NCBI GenBank assembly: GCA_903893335.1
Contig: CAITLX010000085.1
Coordinates: 1-8,103, forward strand
Reading direction: 5' to 3'
DNA from: an uncultured delta proteobacterium
GTDB lineage: Bacteria; Myxococcota_A; Polyangia; Polyangiales; Polyangiaceae
Length of the DNA: 8,103 nucleotides
Part shown: positions 6,580 to 8,103 of the stretch, in pieces
How positions within the stretch are numbered: position 1 is the first letter of the stretch
How the letters are laid out: the number at the start of each line of letters is the position of its first letter
Notes under the pieces: generated by a model
What the model was told of the DNA's origin: nothing
Databases searched by the model: none
Seen by the model: the letters and a program-made list of their open reading frames with translations, nothing else
Program-made: the position numbers and the translations under genes

Positions 6580-7794
6580 ATGCTGGTCGACGCTCGGGGG
6601 GGTGTGGCGGGGGCGCTGCTCGCGATGCTGGCGGGCTGTTCGGCGAACGCGGCCTCGGTCGGCGGCGCCGGGCGGGCCGGCTCGGGGGGCGCCGACGGAG
6701 GCGTCATCTTCTCGGGAGGCGGCGCAGGCGGCGGCGCAGGCTCGTCGCTGTTCGACGGCGGCGCGGTCGGCGACGCGACGACGAACGACCCCGACGCCGC
6801 GTGCCAGACGGTGAGCGCGAAGGGGACCAACCCCCCGGTCGACATCATCTGGGCGGTCGACACCTCGGGGTCGATGACCGACGAGATCGCCAAGATCCGG
6901 CAGAACATCAACGCGAGCTTCGTGCAGACGATCGAGCAGAGCCCGATCGACTGGCAGGTCATCATGCTGGCGCGCAAGGGCACGACCGACCTGTCGGTGT
7001 GCGTCGACCCGCCGCTCGGCGGCGCGGGGTGCGGCGACAACCCGCCGCGCTTTCACCACATCGACTGCGACGTCGAGAGCAACGACGCGCTCGACGTCCT
7101 CGCGCAGTCGTACACGGGGCAGTTCGATTTCATCCACGGGCTGAGCTGTCGGCAACCCGTCACGCCGTGGAAGACGCTCGCGCGCCCCTCGGCGACCAAG
7201 GTGTTCCTCGTCGTGACCGACGACGAGGCCGAGGGGCTCTTCTCGGCGACCCCGCCGTGGCAGATGTTCGACGACGCGGCGACGGCCGACCCGGCGATGT
7301 TCGGGGGCAAGAGCCACCGCCGCTACGTCTTCCACGGCATCATCGGGCGCGACGCGGTGGACCCGAGCGCGACCTGCTCGGGGGCGACCAACAGCGCCGT
7401 CGCGCCCGGGGTGCAGTACCAGCAGCTCGCGCAGCTCACCTCGGGCATGACGCTCTCCATCTGCGAGGACGACTGGTCGAAGGTCTTCCAGACGATCGCC
7501 AAGGGCATCGTCGACGCGCTGTCGTGCGAGTTCGACGTCCCGCCCCCCACCGACGGCGGCGCCATCGACCCCGCGAAGGTGAACGTCGCCTACACCGCCG
7601 GAGGGGCGAGCGCGGTCGACGTGCTGCAAGACGGCAGCGCGGCGTGCAACGCCGGCGCAGACGGGTGGCAGTGGGACGCGACCCAGACGAAGATCCTGCT
7701 GTGCGGGCCGACCTGCGACAAGGTGAAGGCCGACCCGCTCGGGTCGATCGACATCGTCTTCGGCTGCCAGACGAAGGTTCGCCCGCCGTCGTGA
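6580..7794 (+). CDS. VWA-domain lipoprotein
   Basis: The 404-residue protein starts with a short signal peptide and a lipobox L17-A-G-C20, so it should be an envelope lipoprotein. Residues 21-70 are a flexible Gly/Ala/Ser-rich linker that includes a tandem GGAG duplication. A von Willebrand factor A domain spans about 75-318. Its first strand, V87-D-I-I-W-A-V, leads into the metal-ion site D94-T-S-G-S98. A later strand, V208-F-L-V-V-T, ends in D214-D-E-A-E, consistent with the fourth-strand acidic residue of VWA folds. Such domains bind Mg2+ and mediate protein interaction or adhesion. Residues about 319-404 form a C-terminal region with C356, C375, C379 and C396. After the lipid Cys there are 12 cysteines in all, which suits disulfide bonding outside the cytoplasm. 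No protease or channel domain is present, and the ligand is unknown. It is divergent from the exporter gene, with a 190-bp spacer on its right. Confidence 0.9.
   Translation: MLVDARGGVAGALLAMLAGCSANAASVGGAGRAGSGGADGGVIFSGGGAGGGAGSSLFDGGAVGDATTNDPDAACQTVSAKGTNPPVDIIWAVDTSGSMTDEIAKIRQNINASFVQTIEQSPIDWQVIMLARKGTTDLSVCVDPPLGGAGCGDNPPRFHHIDCDVESNDALDVLAQSYTGQFDFIHGLSCRQPVTPWKTLARPSATKVFLVVTDDEAEGLFSATPPWQMFDDAATADPAMFGGKSHRRYVFHGIIGRDAVDPSATCSGATNSAVAPGVQYQQLAQLTSGMTLSICEDDWSKVFQTIAKGIVDALSCEFDVPPPTDGGAIDPAKVNVAYTAGGASAVDVLQDGSAACNAGADGWQWDATQTKILLCGPTCDKVKADPLGSIDIVFGCQTKVRPPS
6718..6741 (+). repeat. Exact 12-bp tandem duplication in the VWA lipoprotein linker
   Basis: GGCGGCGCAGGC occurs at 6718-6729 and again at 6730-6741 with no mismatch. 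It is in frame and encodes Gly-Gly-Ala-Gly twice (residues 47-54). A change in copy number would lengthen or shorten the linker by four residues without disrupting the gene. Confidence 0.8.
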
Positions 7795-7937
7795 CGCCGG
7801 GCGACGGGCGCGGGAACTTTCGCCCCCCGCCGCGCGTCTGAGTCGGGGTGCGAACGCTCCCTCCTCGATCGCCACGTTGGACGCGCGGTGTCGCCGCGCT
7901 ACGTTGCGTGGCCGGGCGCCGGGCGACGCGGCGCGGG
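7795..7937 (+). repeat. Near-perfect direct repeat pair flanking a 102-bp segment
   Basis: The left copy (7795-7814) begins at the base after the VWA stop codon. The right copy is 7917-7937. Both read CGCCGGGCGACG followed by GGCGCGGG, with one extra C (7929) in the right copy, so 20 of 21 positions agree. The segment between them is not coding as far as I can see and contains the compound hairpin at 7871-7912. Low sequence complexity in such GC-rich DNA weakens the significance. Confidence 0.5.
7871..7912. other. Compound hairpin downstream of the VWA gene
   Basis: The outer stem is GCCACG (7871-7876) with CGTGGC (7907-7912). The inner stem is GCGCGG (7883-7888) with CCGCGC (7894-7899), closed by the 5-nt loop TGTCG. 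A 6/7-nt internal loop separates them. No T-run follows. It may mark the 3' end of the VWA message by a non-classical route or lie in the leader of the next gene. Confidence 0.4.
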
Positions 7938-7974
7938 TGCAGAGACGAAGGCCCACCGCGTCGCGGTCCGCATC

Positions 7975-7978
7975 GAGG
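7975..7978 (+). promoter_or_regulatory. Shine-Dalgarno deciding a TTG start
   Basis: GAGG ends six bases before the TTG at 7985, an ideal spacing. This is the main argument for starting the right-edge gene there rather than at the in-frame GTG at 7937. A 5-bp hairpin (ACCGC at 7955-7959 with GCGGT at 7963-7967) lies just upstream of it. Confidence 0.5.
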
Positions 7979-7984
7979 CGATCG

Positions 7985-8103
7985 TTGACCGAGCGACCCA
8001 ACCCTCCCGCCGATCTGCACGCCGTCGCGCGAGCGGCGCGCGGGGCGCGGCGGCGCATCCGCGCGCGTCGCGTCGTGCACGCGGTCGTGGCCCAGGGGGC
8101 GCC
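7985..8103 (+). CDS. Probable start of an unidentified gene (runs off the right edge)
   Basis: From the TTG at 7985 the frame stays open to the edge, giving 39 residues that begin M-T-E-R-P-N-P-P-A-D-L-H-A-V. An Arg-rich segment (residues about 16-30) follows, then V-V-H-A-V-V-A. A basic segment followed by hydrophobic residues could be the cytoplasmic lead-in to a first membrane helix, but too little is visible to say. Support comes from the well-spaced GAGG and from residue composition; the short length makes a chance open frame possible. A GTG at 7937 would add 16 residues that look like non-coding composition. It lies on the same strand as the VWA lipoprotein, 190 bp downstream. The function is not recognised. 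Confidence 0.5.
   Translation, partial: MTERPNPPADLHAVARAARGARRRIRARRVVHAVVAQGA

Noticed and set aside
6199..8058. Long minus-strand frame extending the exporter gene upstream to 619 codons
   Set aside because: Only the last 93 codons resemble a protein family. The rest is antisense to the VWA lipoprotein gene, and the ATG at 6480 gives the family's normal N-terminus.

Overview
The DNA is extremely GC-rich, has tightly packed genes with strong third-position GC bias, and encodes several exported Cys- or Gly-rich proteins of the kind that myxobacteria make in large numbers. I infer a member of the Polyangiales or a related order (Sorangium/Polyangium-like Myxococcota). This rests on gene style and protein flavour, not on a marker comparison. 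The window looks like ordinary chromosome. I see no transposase, integrase, phage gene, CRISPR array, tRNA or rRNA.

Minus-strand block (6480 down to the left edge), in transcription order: a half-size GDT1/TMEM165 (UPF0016) cation exporter; pheT, the beta subunit of phenylalanyl-tRNA synthetase, complete at 812 residues; a soluble receiver-plus-histidine-kinase protein whose phospho-accepting histidine is replaced by arginine; a 610-residue lipoprotein with a Cys-rich N-terminal region and an IgGFc-binding-type domain; and the first 121 residues of an exported TPR protein that runs off the window. Gaps are 53, 175, 98 and 70 bp, so read-through is possible, but several gaps carry their own structure: a hairpin, a 14-bp-phased repeat, a G-quadruplex-type G tract, and a promoter-like sequence.

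Plus-strand block (6580 to the right edge): after a 99-bp divergent spacer comes a VWA-domain lipoprotein with an intact DxSxS metal site. A 190-bp spacer follows, carrying a near-perfect 20/21-bp direct repeat and a compound hairpin. The right edge probably holds the first 39 residues of a gene that starts at TTG behind a good Shine-Dalgarno.

The pheT and GDT1 genes are housekeeping. The other genes suggest cell-surface and signalling functions typical of myxobacterial accessory content. I do not see a clear new multi-gene system. The points most worth a second look are the degenerate kinase, pheT without pheS directly upstream, and the structured spacers.
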